A DNA stretch of 32,776 bases from a virus: IMG/VR virus record IMGVR_UViG_3300033144_006702, positions 1 through 32,776 of that record. One strand, 5' to 3'. The translations under genes and the position numbers were made by a program. This document shows, piece after piece, positions 1 through 9,225 of the stretch. Positions within the stretch are counted from its first letter, which is position 1. Every line of letters begins with the position of its first letter. The notes beneath the pieces are model-generated. The model was not told where the DNA came from. It saw nothing but the letters and a program-made list of their open reading frames with translations, and ran no database searches.

Positions 1-114
1 TCGAAAAACTTACAACGCTTAAGTGGAATCCCTGAGCCTTTAGTAAGCACGTATACAAATGAGCAATATAAAAGTTTGAATACCTATTTACAGAGTTTAA
101 CTCCCTCCGCAAGG
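1..114. repeat. Left copy of 114-bp terminal direct repeat
   Basis: These 114 bases are identical to the last 114 bases of the window. The repeat lies inside a single open reading frame that becomes continuous when the ends are joined. It is therefore best read as the overlap of a circular or circularly permuted genome, not as a natural end. Confidence 0.95.
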
Positions 115-975
115 ATTCAAAGCTTAACTGCTTTATATCAGACTCCGAGTGTTAATTATATGGAGATGGTAAATCATCTCAAAGCCACCACAGATGTTGA
201 ACAAGCGTTGTTAGTGCAAGGGGATTCAGGAGATAACACGCGGCGAGTGAGTGATTTGTTAGCCAATCCTGACATGTTAAAAGCGGCCGAAGATTCATTG
301 TCAGATAAAGATAAAAGCGCCATGGAGTTAGCTGCTCATCCTCATTTAACTACTCTTTACAATACTTTTCCTCCTAATATAGCCAAGGCGTTAGCTAACA
401 TTTATCGCGCACGGGCCTATATGACTTACCAAGGAACCGAACCTGGGTTTACGACGGGGTTAGGTCTGCGCCGGCACTCAATCACGTGGGAATCAGGTAG
501 CGATGCATTGTTAAATGACACCTTAAACTCCTTACATATGTACAAATTTCCAGGACAAAATATTATATCGAGTATTAATGTATCGACCCATGGCAAAACT
601 CAAGCATTAGACCCATTTATTGTTAGCCGTAATTTAGAGTATGTGAGAAATAATATTATTGATGGTAAGCAATTTTATACCCCCCCAACTTATGCCACCA
701 AATATAAAAAAGAACAAACATTAATTGACCAGGCGCGAGTTAACACTTTCATTCCGAGCATCACTCCTACTCAATTTTGGGTAGAAGATTCATATACCCA
801 TGCAGTGAAAGGCTCTACCTGGAGGTCACGTTCTCCTACACAAGTTGAACTGATAGATTTGTATGGGTCTCGAGTATTTTTTGAAGATAAAAATGGCAAA
901 CGCGGGATGCCAGTCCTGGCTAATATTGGAGATGTTCAAACGATGATGAAACAGCGTGGCTCTGATGGCAAATGA
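1..975 (+). CDS. Internal virion protein, C-terminal part (continues from 31214)
   Basis: This is the downstream part of the gene that starts at 31214. Base 1 is in frame with the right-hand portion, and the joined product is about 807 aa. It is the second of four consecutive ejection/internal virion genes after the tail tubular proteins, where T7 has gene 15. The sequence is hydrophilic and alpha-helical in character, with no lysozyme or transglycosylase motif that I can see. A TTG at 76 gives a 299-aa frame but is only internal. The stop (973-975) overlaps the start of the next gene, so the two are probably translationally coupled. The function, forming the core or conduit for DNA ejection, is inferred from position and size, not from a sequence motif. 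Confidence 0.8.
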   Translation, partial: SKNLQRLSGIPEPLVSTYTNEQYKSLNTYLQSLTPSARIQSLTALYQTPSVNYMEMVNHLKATTDVEQALLVQGDSGDNTRRVSDLLANPDMLKAAEDSLSDKDKSAMELAAHPHLTTLYNTFPPNIAKALANIYRARAYMTYQGTEPGFTTGLGLRRHSITWESGSDALLNDTLNSLHMYKFPGQNIISSINVSTHGKTQALDPFIVSRNLEYVRNNIIDGKQFYTPPTYATKYKKEQTLIDQARVNTFIPSITPTQFWVEDSYTHAVKGSTWRSRSPTQVELIDLYGSRVFFEDKNGKRGMPVLANIGDVQTMMKQRGSDGK

Positions 976-2986
976 ACTAGACGAACGGGCTGAGGGGTCC
1001 TTAAACCCTAACACCCCACAACAAAATGCTGCTGAAGCTTACGAAGCTCGTCAAGAATATGATGAAAATCTTCAAGAACAATTCCAAGAAAATTTAAAAG
1101 ACAAACGTATTGGGGGATTTCAGGCGTTGGGTATGGGCACTGTTGCCGCTGCTACTGATGAAGTGTCGCCAATTTATCTGGGAGCCGTGGGTGCAGCTCA
1201 AGCTGTTGACTGGGCCTATCAAGGAGCGGTTAAAGGAACCAACGTTTTAGCCGATGTATTTTTGAATAAGAATGGAATGGGGCCTCACGCCCAAGATTAT
1301 ACTGATAAACAAATTGAAGATTCCGCCAACTTAGGATTAGCTCAAACCACAGCCAAGTTTTTAGACGGGATAAATAAGCGGGCCAATGATGTCACCAATC
1401 TTAAGCCAGGGATTTTAAATCGCGCCTTATATGATGGAGCCTGGTTAACTGGCGAAGCTGCCACATTTAATTTTATCGGAAAAGGGTTAAAAGCAGAAGA
1501 ACTAGCTAGCCAAATAGCATCCAAAGCTGAGTTCAATGTTCCGTGGGCTAGGCACAAACTGTCTAATCTATTTGGTAAAGTGGCTTCAGAAGAAGTAGCT
1601 AAGAAAACTTCCGAGGCATTTATGAACGCCCTACCCAGAGCGTTGGCATATGGTGCGGGATATACTGCATCCCAAGTGGCCAGCGATATTGTCAGTGGAA
1701 GGAAAGATAAAACGTTGCCCGAATTAGCCCATGTTTTTATGGGCAATACTATGGCTATAGCTGGGTTTGAAATGGCTCCGTGGGGTTTAGGGGTGGCATT
1801 ACCTGCGGCAGTCAAGGGTACGGGGAAAAAAGCTAAAAAATTATGGGATGGTTTTGTTGTTAATTTAATGAATCCTAGTGAAGCGGCGGTTGCGGGTGAG
1901 AAATTCTTTGATACGGCTTTAAAAACCAATGTTAATAATGGCGCTCCATATATCAAATCTGCTGTTGCGGCTAATATAAAAAAGTTAACTCCAGATGTGA
2001 TATCTAAATTACGGTGGCATTTTAATCAATACAGCAAAGAAAATGCGGAAATTACTGAGCGCCAATATAAAATTATTGATGAGCTAGGAAAACTGCCCAA
2101 AGAAGATTTGCACAAAGCCAGTCTCCAAGATTTAAAAGAGGCCGCAGAAGTTTTTAAGGTTTTAAAAGATAATTCTCCTGAAAAATATGAACGTTGGAAT
2201 AAGTTTGATTTAGAAAACCATATCAACGAAGCTTTACCAGACCACGGGGCTTACAAGAGTGTTGGGAAAGTAATTGAAGGGGAAGGTTGGGATTTATCGG
2301 CTACTGAACAAGCTAATTATGCACAAACAGCGCGGGCATTAAGTAGTCCAGTTAAAGAGTTAGAGTATATTAATGAACGTTACTTATCACGCCCGAAGTC
2401 TTTATCCAAGGATCGGTTAAAGAAAATAAAATCCAGAGCGGCAGCCCTAAGGACTTATTTAAAGACCAAAGATAGATTAGCGCCAGAACGTTTGGGTGTT
2501 TCAGAAAAACTGCCGGTTAGATTAGAAGGTGAACGTTATTATAATCACCCAATGGCAGAATTATTACGTGAATTAAATCAGTCCGAAGATAGTTTCCGAA
2601 AAAATTCCAATCAAATAAGTGGATTAGACGCGATTTTAAATGGAGATTGGGATGAAGGTGGGCAGAATTTAGAAGATGCAGTGACTAGTCACATTTTATC
2701 GGAAAATACGCCGCCTAAAGAACCCACATATGATGAACAAATCCGAGCAGCCACTTCTAAAGAAGATTACGAAGCTACTGACACGCCAATTCCTGATGAA
2801 GGTGGGGCGGAACAAGAACTTGAAGCCACTAAGTTGTCTAATTTAAGTGAAGAAACCCAACAAGAATTTAAGGATAAAGTGGATAGCTTGAAGGAACAAG
2901 AAAAAAATCATAAATCATTCACTGCCATATTGGATGACGCGGCAGCGTGTGTGTTAAAGAATATGCACGGAGGCGCAGGTGGCTAA
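965..2986 (+). CDS. Internal virion / ejection protein (673 aa)
   Basis: This is a large late protein immediately downstream of the circular-junction gene, which it overlaps by 11 bases. The N-terminal third has several Ala/Gly-rich, weakly hydrophobic helices (about residues 45-75 and 255-280), as is common in phage proteins that enter the cell envelope during ejection. The C-terminal part is charged and helical, with Glu/Lys-rich stretches suited to coiled coils. I chose ATG 965; a GTG at 956 adds three residues. No strong Shine-Dalgarno is visible for either, which fits coupling to the upstream stop. No enzyme motif is recognisable. The ejection role rests on gene order. Confidence 0.72.
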   Translation: MANELDERAEGSLNPNTPQQNAAEAYEARQEYDENLQEQFQENLKDKRIGGFQALGMGTVAAATDEVSPIYLGAVGAAQAVDWAYQGAVKGTNVLADVFLNKNGMGPHAQDYTDKQIEDSANLGLAQTTAKFLDGINKRANDVTNLKPGILNRALYDGAWLTGEAATFNFIGKGLKAEELASQIASKAEFNVPWARHKLSNLFGKVASEEVAKKTSEAFMNALPRALAYGAGYTASQVASDIVSGRKDKTLPELAHVFMGNTMAIAGFEMAPWGLGVALPAAVKGTGKKAKKLWDGFVVNLMNPSEAAVAGEKFFDTALKTNVNNGAPYIKSAVAANIKKLTPDVISKLRWHFNQYSKENAEITERQYKIIDELGKLPKEDLHKASLQDLKEAAEVFKVLKDNSPEKYERWNKFDLENHINEALPDHGAYKSVGKVIEGEGWDLSATEQANYAQTARALSSPVKELEYINERYLSRPKSLSKDRLKKIKSRAAALRTYLKTKDRLAPERLGVSEKLPVRLEGERYYNHPMAELLRELNQSEDSFRKNSNQISGLDAILNGDWDEGGQNLEDAVTSHILSENTPPKEPTYDEQIRAATSKEDYEATDTPIPDEGGAEQELEATKLSNLSEETQQEFKDKVDSLKEQEKNHKSFTAILDDAAACVLKNMHGGAGG

Positions 2987-5567
2987 TAAACGCAAAACCT
3001 TTAAAACTATCAAACAAAATTTGGCGCCTTGTGTTAAAGGATTTCTTGAGGCGATCACCGATGTGGAGTTAACTGATACCTTTGGAGAGGATGCAACCCG
3101 CGATCAAATTAATAAATGGGGCAAAGCTCAGATTCATTCGATGGCCCAACAAATTTATAACGCTACAATTAGGGGCGAAGATGCGTCCGTGGTCGCGTTC
3201 AGGGTGAGAGAGCAGTTTAAAAAAAGTCATTATGAATGGTTTAAAAAGCACAAAAGTAATACGTTGCGTAGTTATCTTGCTCAAAATGAATTAATCGGGA
3301 AAGCTAAACAATTAAAATATAACATGCGTAGTTTAACGTCAGCCATATTTTCAAATCAATTTCATGGACAATTAGAAAACACCAAAGGCGCTATTCCAAC
3401 TATAGCTAAGGCTATGTCTGATAGATTATGGGGTAAATTTAATGAAGATATGCAGGAAGCTGCTAAAAATCTTAAAATAGAACTGCCTGAGCTGACCACC
3501 TATTTAATTGAACCTGCAAAATTAGCGCAAGTATTTGATGCTTATCGCGCCAAATTAGATAACAAAAGTCCTGAAGCTACGGTAGCTCGGATTATTCGTT
3601 CTTTTAATGACGACACCCTCAAATTATTAAGAAGCCACGGAATAATAATCAAAGATTTAGAGGAATTCTTCTTTACTAGTCAGAGGCATAACATTGAAAA
3701 GATGCAGAATCCCACTCCAGAATTATGGACGGAGATATTAGGCAAGAATAAAGAAGAAATGACGGAAGCAGAACGTTATCAAGCCACCAAAAAAATCTAT
3801 GCTAAATTTACGGAGCCTTTGTTAGATTGGGACAGATCGTTTTTGGATGATAAAAAAGACACGGTAAATGAGCGTTTAGGAATACTAGAACGCACTTACG
3901 ATAACATTATTGCCGATAAAGCCGAGTTGGGGCGCCCTAAATATGCGACTGCTGAAACTTTCGCGTCTTATGTGCAAGGGTTAAAAAGACAAATCCATTT
4001 TAAAGATGGGGAATCTTGGGCTAAGTATAATGAACACATGGGGATTGATAATTTAGGCAATCATTTGAAAAGAGTTGCTACTAATGCCGGAGAAAATGCA
4101 GCGGTATTTTCAGTATTTGGTCCTAAACCCCAGCGTGTATTTAATGCGTTATTGAAAGAATTACAAGCAAATTTACCCAAAACCACTAAAACCAATAAAG
4201 ACCTACAAGACTTTAAAGATTGGTTTAAATATTTTACCGAAAACACTAGCACCGTCCCGGACATGACCACCTCACGCGTCTTGAATATATTGAAAGCCAT
4301 TCCTAATTTACAGATATTGGGAACGTTGGGTTTAAAGTCTTTGCCTGATTCTTGGACTATGTATAGCTATTTAAAAAGTGAAAATTTCGCCAATGCTGGC
4401 CGCGATACGTTAGAAGCATTAGGCCAATTCTTTAACTCCAGTGCGCGGGCTAAAAACGAAGACTTGCTTAAGATGTTTGGTATGGCTCATGAAAGTTTTG
4501 TTAGTGCTTTGGGCGAGGTATCAGCTTCCACCAGCACTAATTTTGGGGCGCGAGGGCAGTGGGTGGCCAAGACGTTAGCTTATGTAGAATCCAAAGGTAA
4601 AATTGGAATTTGGGATGAGATAATGACGTTAGCTGTTACATCGAGCTGGTCCAAGCGGTTGCGTAGTTTAGCGGAAACTCCTCATGACCAATTGCCGGCG
4701 GAGGTAAAAAATTTATTTACTCAATTCAATATCACCCCGGCTGAGTGGGAGGGAGTGCGAAATTATAAAGCCGCTCATCAAGACATGCACGGTCAATCGT
4801 ATTATGCTCCTTGGGAAATTATGAAAATGCCGTTAGCTGAGCTGGGCAAGATATATAAATTACCCGCCACAAGTAAAATAACTTTAGAACGAGCGCGGAA
4901 TAGTTTGGTGTTGAAGCTGAACTCTGCCATGAAGTACCAAGCTAACTATGTAGTTCCTAGAGAAAATGCACCAATGGGATTAGCTTATGCTCGTCATCGT
5001 GAAGCTGCTTATCGTTCTGGAAGTGCTTATTACATTATGTGGGAATTAATGGCTCAATATAAAAACTGGGCATTTAACTTTTCTTCGTTAGCCTTGGGTA
5101 GGATTAAGGACGGCAATGGAACTTTGATGACAAAATTCGCCAGAGGTGCTCATTTGTTAGTAGGGTTGGGAGCAGTTACCACCTTCATTGACTATATGAT
5201 GGGAGTTGCTGGTAATCAGGTATCGAGGTTTTATGACCCGAATAAGCCAGTGCTGTCGATTGGGGAAGAATTGGCTAAGAATACAATTCGTTCAGCAGGT
5301 GCGTTTGGAGTTCTATTGCAATTAGTAGATGGATTTTATGGAGGAGGCAGTAACTTAGCAGCTGCTGGTTCAATCACTAGGTTAGCGCGTAATGTTTATC
5401 ATCTGGGAGTTCCCAAGCGCGGTGATAGTTATTCGGATTCGTTAAGTAATTTATTGGGGAATGGGGCGGCGGTGACGATGCCAACGTATATGGCGTATAA
5501 TTGGTTTATAGCTCCGTTATTAAACGATCATAATCGTAAAAAAGAATTAATTAATATATATAGTTAG
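2979..5567 (+). CDS. Internal virion / ejection protein (862 aa), gp16-like position
   Basis: The longest late gene after the fusion across the ends, starting with GTG at 2979. The start is supported by GGAGG about six bases upstream and overlaps the previous stop by 8 bases. The protein is mostly helical and charged. Near the C-terminus (about residues 725-755) there is a Gly/Ala/Leu-rich hydrophobic segment, then a second weaker one, compatible with membrane insertion during genome delivery. It occupies the place of T7 gene 16, between the other internal proteins and the tail fibre, and is shorter than T7 gp16. No transglycosylase signature was seen at its N-terminus, unlike T7 gp16. Assignment is by position, size and composition. 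Confidence 0.72.
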   Translation: MANKRKTFKTIKQNLAPCVKGFLEAITDVELTDTFGEDATRDQINKWGKAQIHSMAQQIYNATIRGEDASVVAFRVREQFKKSHYEWFKKHKSNTLRSYLAQNELIGKAKQLKYNMRSLTSAIFSNQFHGQLENTKGAIPTIAKAMSDRLWGKFNEDMQEAAKNLKIELPELTTYLIEPAKLAQVFDAYRAKLDNKSPEATVARIIRSFNDDTLKLLRSHGIIIKDLEEFFFTSQRHNIEKMQNPTPELWTEILGKNKEEMTEAERYQATKKIYAKFTEPLLDWDRSFLDDKKDTVNERLGILERTYDNIIADKAELGRPKYATAETFASYVQGLKRQIHFKDGESWAKYNEHMGIDNLGNHLKRVATNAGENAAVFSVFGPKPQRVFNALLKELQANLPKTTKTNKDLQDFKDWFKYFTENTSTVPDMTTSRVLNILKAIPNLQILGTLGLKSLPDSWTMYSYLKSENFANAGRDTLEALGQFFNSSARAKNEDLLKMFGMAHESFVSALGEVSASTSTNFGARGQWVAKTLAYVESKGKIGIWDEIMTLAVTSSWSKRLRSLAETPHDQLPAEVKNLFTQFNITPAEWEGVRNYKAAHQDMHGQSYYAPWEIMKMPLAELGKIYKLPATSKITLERARNSLVLKLNSAMKYQANYVVPRENAPMGLAYARHREAAYRSGSAYYIMWELMAQYKNWAFNFSSLALGRIKDGNGTLMTKFARGAHLLVGLGAVTTFIDYMMGVAGNQVSRFYDPNKPVLSIGEELAKNTIRSAGAFGVLLQLVDGFYGGGSNLAAAGSITRLARNVYHLGVPKRGDSYSDSLSNLLGNGAAVTMPTYMAYNWFIAPLLNDHNRKKELINIYS

Positions 5568-5576
5568 GGGAAGATA

Positions 5577-7070
5577 ATGGCAATTCCAGAATTCGCATAT
5601 ACTCAAACAGTCGCTAAACAATTAATGGCCAACGCCACAGGTGTGAGCGCATGGGTAATGTTTATTAATGTTAAGAGCGATATCACTGTATATAAGCAAA
5701 TCGCATCAAATCAGCAAGTTGAGCTTATCCCTGAAGCAGATTATACGGTCACTATTACTCCAGCAAGTCCTTGGGAATTCACTTGGACCTATTCAGGAGC
5801 TACTCCTCCCCTAAATGCAGATCACATCATCATCTTCCGGCGCGTGGGTGCTATCTTTAACGATTTCCAACCCGGTGCATTTTTAAACGCCGATTCTTTA
5901 AACCAGGCATTTAATATTGAAACCTTAGCCAATAATGACGTGGGCTATTATCAGCAATTTTCTCGGCCTGGGTACGATGACAAGACATTGGTTGAAAAGG
6001 GCGTTTTTGACCCACCCGTCAGCGTTGGGGAAAGTGATCATAACCCAAAAATTGCCGAGAGTAATTATGAGTTGCCTTATTTAGCTTCTTCTCCAGGAGT
6101 TGCTGCTGGGGATGTATATGTGTGGGGATATGTAGTTGACCCTGGTCCGGTGGCTAGTCCCCGTACTGGGAAATTTGTCGATACCTTGCTGCATCAGTCA
6201 GGCGGGGGCACCGTTGGTCAATTAACGCAAGAATTAGCTGCCGAATGTCTGGTTCCTGGTAGTAATATTATTGGGGTGTGTAACACTACTATTGCAGCTG
6301 CGGGATGGACTCCTGGTCCTGGGATGACATTGTCGGCATATTTAGGAAATTTGTATCATCGAAGTAATACTAATGCTGAAAATGGCGCTAATTTAATTGG
6401 TTATAATCGCGATACTGCCCCTCATACTGGGCAATATTCAGTTCAAACGTTTCTTAATAATTTAGCCGACAAAGGTACTCCAGGCAATTACGCATCAGAC
6501 AGTGGTGCATCTTATATTGGTTACGAGGGCTGGTCAGTAAGTAATAACACAGTTGCGGGATGTTTGAGTAGATTAAATGAGCCGGCTACATCGGCGGCTG
6601 ATTCGGGAGCTACTCATGTTAAGTTTTGGGATATTTCCCCTACCGTGCCTGTGTCTAAGTCTGTTCAGGAGGGGTTGAATGAGTTATGGCAGGCTATTCA
6701 CAATTCTGAACAGCCTATTAATGTGGTTGTTACTATCCCTAACTATACGGCCGGGCTGTCTCCTACCGTTATTCCAATTCCTCCAGGCCCCGCTACGCTG
6801 TTTGCTAATTTAAATCGCCTCCATATACGAACACAGTACAGCAACTTCATCATCCATAATGAAATAGCTCTGGCCGGCACAACCGTGCTGGATTGGCATT
6901 ATGGTCAGTGGCAGACAGCAACGGATTTTCTGCAGATGCAGCTGGACCGAACGGCAGCAGCCACCCCGGTATGGACCACGAAAATCCAGAGTGCGTCAGG
7001 AATGGTGACTCCTACCTTCCCGGCTCAAATCACTTTTTCTTTTTTCTTAAAAGGGGCGGTGCCACCTTAA
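5577..7070 (+). CDS. Tail fibre protein, T7-like N-terminus (497 aa)
   Basis: The N-terminal ~150 residues follow the pattern of T7-like tail fibre virion-binding domains: a short strand-rich domain with aromatic and Asp/Thr turns (residues 30-75), then a segment of the type 'IIFRRVG…FNDFQPGAFLNADSLNQAFN' (about 85-120), in which the conserved Phe, Ala, Asn-Ala-Asp-x-Leu-Asn spacing is typical. The rest is Gly/Asn/Thr-rich with repeating short beta motifs ('ASYIGYEGW', 'ANLIGYNRD'), suggesting a trimeric beta fibre that binds the host surface. The stop overlaps the next start by one base (TAATG). The start ATG has AGGGGAAG upstream. Receptor unknown. Confidence 0.85.
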   Translation: MAIPEFAYTQTVAKQLMANATGVSAWVMFINVKSDITVYKQIASNQQVELIPEADYTVTITPASPWEFTWTYSGATPPLNADHIIIFRRVGAIFNDFQPGAFLNADSLNQAFNIETLANNDVGYYQQFSRPGYDDKTLVEKGVFDPPVSVGESDHNPKIAESNYELPYLASSPGVAAGDVYVWGYVVDPGPVASPRTGKFVDTLLHQSGGGTVGQLTQELAAECLVPGSNIIGVCNTTIAAAGWTPGPGMTLSAYLGNLYHRSNTNAENGANLIGYNRDTAPHTGQYSVQTFLNNLADKGTPGNYASDSGASYIGYEGWSVSNNTVAGCLSRLNEPATSAADSGATHVKFWDISPTVPVSKSVQEGLNELWQAIHNSEQPINVVVTIPNYTAGLSPTVIPIPPGPATLFANLNRLHIRTQYSNFIIHNEIALAGTTVLDWHYGQWQTATDFLQMQLDRTAAATPVWTTKIQSASGMVTPTFPAQITFSFFLKGAVPP

Positions 7071-7285
7071 TGAAGAAAAAACTCTCAGTAATGGCCATAG
7101 GTTTAATGGTGATCGGCGGATTGGAAGCATCCGGGCTCCCGATTCGCTATATAGATGAAATCCAACAATATCTAAAGATGGTAATAAGCGTCTATTTGGC
7201 TTCAGATGCCACGGGTGATATTCTCAAGCTACTTACTCAGAATTTATTAAGTAAAGATGTTAAGAGTTCAAACGTTACCGACTGA
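7070..7285 (+). CDS. Small membrane protein between tail fibre and terminase; possible holin (71 aa)
   Basis: ATG 7070 overlaps the tail-fibre stop by one base and has AGGGGCGG about 11-18 bases upstream. The product begins MKKK, followed by a hydrophobic stretch of about 17 residues (5-21), then an amphipathic helix and a polar tail. In T7 the interval between fibre and large terminase holds the holin (17.5, 67 aa), small terminase and Rz, so a holin or another lysis protein is possible. The single N-terminal segment could equally be a signal anchor. No homology is asserted. The gene overlaps the terminase start by 29 bases. Confidence 0.55.
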   Translation: MKKKLSVMAIGLMVIGGLEASGLPIRYIDEIQQYLKMVISVYLASDATGDILKLLTQNLLSKDVKSSNVTD

Positions 7286-8612
7286 ATTTGTAGCTCGTCC
7301 TTATCAGCAAAATTTAATTAATGCATTTTTCAAACCCAATCCCTGTCGGCGTGCATATATCGTGTGGCATAGGCGCTCGGGGAAGGATTTAACCAGTTGG
7401 ATAACTTTAATATTAAAGGCATTACAAAGGCGCGGTACTTATTACTATTTATTTCCCACAGCCCGCCAAGCTCGGAAAGCCCTGTGGTTAGGGATAGGCA
7501 AAACTGGCATCAGTTTCTTGGATTATATTCCTGATCGTTTAATTGATAAGATAAATAATACGGAAATGCGGGTTCACTTAATCAATAAATCTGTAATCCA
7601 ATTGATTGGTGCAGCTTCATATAATTATGCGATGGGTACTAATCCTGTGGGCTTGGTATTTAGTGAATTTGCTCTCCAAAGTCCCTTGGCATACACCTAT
7701 TTACTGCCTATAATCACAGAAAATGGCGGCTGGTGTATTTTAAACACCACCCCACGAGGTCATAATCATGCTTACAAATTATTTGAACAAGTTAAAAATA
7801 ACCAAAATTGGTATACAAGCACAGAGACTGTCGCTACTACTGTATCTTCAATACGTTCGGGTAAAAGTGTTGTATCTTCCGATGATGTTAAAGAAGCGAA
7901 AGCGGGCGGAATGAGTTACGAATTAATTGCTCAAGAATTTTTATGTAGCTGGGCTTCAGGGTTAGAGACTGCTTACTTTGCTAAGTACATAGCCCGTTCT
8001 CGTGCTCAAGGGCGCATTAAAATGCTGCCGCGAATTCACAAAACCATTTTCACATTCTGGGATTTGGGTGTAAAAGACCCAACAGCAATATTTTTCGTAG
8101 CTTTTGATGAGCAAAACTTTTTCATCATGGATTATTACGAAAATACCAGGCTGGGAATGGAGCACTACATAGAATATGTTAGAAGATATCAAGAACGGCA
8201 CAATTGCGTGTTTGGTGGTCATTTTGCGCCTCATGATATGAAGGTCCAAGAATACAGTACAGGTGAAACGCGTTTAGATTTTGCTAGAAAACAAGGCATT
8301 AACTTCAAAGTGGTTCCTAAACCTAAGTCTAAAATGCATGCGATTGATGTGTTGCGTGGAATTTTTGATTTATTTTACTTTAATAGACCCAAGTGCGAGC
8401 GCGTATTTGATTGCTTGATGCAGTATCATGCCACTATCAATTCCGAAGGCGGCGAAGCCAAACCCGCCCACGATTGGAGCTCGAACTGTCTTGATGCTAT
8501 GCAACTTATTAGCCAAGCTTATATTGCTAATTTACTTCCGATCAAGGCGAGCGTTGCTTATAAAAAATACACCTTTAATGAAGCTGCATTTGATTTTATT
8601 GCGCCCCGCTAA
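7257..8612 (+). CDS. terL: Terminase large subunit (451 aa)
   Basis: The ATP-driven packaging motor and nuclease. The N-terminal ATPase is recognisable: an RPYQQ adenine-contact motif (residues 14-18), a Walker A variant HRRSGKD (38-44), a Walker B-like hydrophobic strand ending in acidic residues (GLVFSEF, about 132-138), and the coupling motif NTTPRGHNHA shortly after. The C-terminal RNase-H-like nuclease is marked by FWDLGVKDPTA with a catalytic Asp, GHFAPHD, and a terminal HDWSSNCLDAM. The length is normal for the family. The start is ATG 7257 with a weak ribosome site, so coupling to the preceding gene is likely. Its stop overlaps the stop of the opposing annealing-protein gene by 17 bases. 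Confidence 0.93.
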   Translation: MLRVQTLPTEFVARPYQQNLINAFFKPNPCRRAYIVWHRRSGKDLTSWITLILKALQRRGTYYYLFPTARQARKALWLGIGKTGISFLDYIPDRLIDKINNTEMRVHLINKSVIQLIGAASYNYAMGTNPVGLVFSEFALQSPLAYTYLLPIITENGGWCILNTTPRGHNHAYKLFEQVKNNQNWYTSTETVATTVSSIRSGKSVVSSDDVKEAKAGGMSYELIAQEFLCSWASGLETAYFAKYIARSRAQGRIKMLPRIHKTIFTFWDLGVKDPTAIFFVAFDEQNFFIMDYYENTRLGMEHYIEYVRRYQERHNCVFGGHFAPHDMKVQEYSTGETRLDFARKQGINFKVVPKPKSKMHAIDVLRGIFDLFYFNRPKCERVFDCLMQYHATINSEGGEAKPAHDWSSNCLDAMQLISQAYIANLLPIKASVAYKKYTFNEAAFDFIAPR

Positions 8613-9225
8613 GTTTTTTCTTTAATTTCAGATAGACGGGATAAGCTTCCTTACATACAGGGGTAGGATAAATTCCTTTTAAATTTACCCAGGTTGCTTG
8701 GAGCTCTTCCAAGGAGTCAGCCTCCCCGATTTCCTCAAGAATCATTGATACATCCTGTTTAGGAGCTGGTGCAGTAGCTAGCGGTGAGACATAACTTTTT
8801 TCTACTGGCTTATTATCATAATATTCTACGTCTTCTCCTTTGCCACCTGGAATTAAGAAAACCTTAAGTAATCCATTTTTAACGGCATATGCCAGAGCTT
8901 TGCCTACCGACGTATCATCTAATCGTGTGCTCAGGCCTACTTGGATATAAGTTTCAAATTCTTCAGGGTTGTCTGCATTAATTATTTTCATTTCTACTTC
9001 TATAAGAAACGCCGTTCCTATCTGCTCCCATTTCTTTATGGTGGAATAGAAACTAACCTTAGTTTTAATAAAGGCTGATCTAAACGCATTAATCACATCA
9101 TCTACCGCAATATAATTATATTTTTGATGATTGTTCGTGCCCTTTTTAGCTATACCAGCTATTTCTGACATCACTTTTAATTTTTTTTGCTGTAAATTAA
9201 TAGAGCCTGAGGATTCTTTTCCCAT
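8596..9225 (-). CDS. erf: ERF-family single-strand DNA annealing protein (209 aa)
   Basis: A phage recombinase that anneals complementary single strands, here paired with the exonuclease encoded just upstream. Family features: the N-terminal K-x-x-N-x-x-x-KYNYIAVDDV motif (about 28-44), and the conserved block GLSTRLDDTSVGKALAYAVKNGLLKVF (about 97-123), in which the Asp-x-Ser-x-x-x-KA-x-x-YA-x-K pattern is diagnostic. A Pro/Ala-rich linker follows (about 148-157), then a C-terminal helical region, as in other ERF proteins. I chose ATG 9225 because GGAAGGTGG sits about five bases upstream; a longer frame to 9288 would overlap the exonuclease by 92 bases. Likely role: recombination-mediated circularisation or repair of packaged ends. 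Confidence 0.88.
   Translation of the reverse strand: MGKESSGSINLQQKKLKVMSEIAGIAKKGTNNHQKYNYIAVDDVINAFRSAFIKTKVSFYSTIKKWEQIGTAFLIEVEMKIINADNPEEFETYIQVGLSTRLDDTSVGKALAYAVKNGLLKVFLIPGGKGEDVEYYDNKPVEKSYVSPLATAPAPKQDVSMILEEIGEADSLEELQATWVNLKGIYPTPVCKEAYPVYLKLKKKLSGAQ

Noticed and set aside
1-114. Genuine T7-like direct terminal repeat marking physical ends
   Set aside because: T7-like terminal repeats flank the genome outside structural genes, whereas this one lies inside one ejection-protein gene, so an assembly overlap of a circular map is more likely.
1342-1956. 204-aa minus-strand open frame inside the 673-aa ejection protein gene
   Set aside because: It lies wholly opposite a convincing late gene, has no ribosome site or partner genes, and its composition is that of an antisense shadow.
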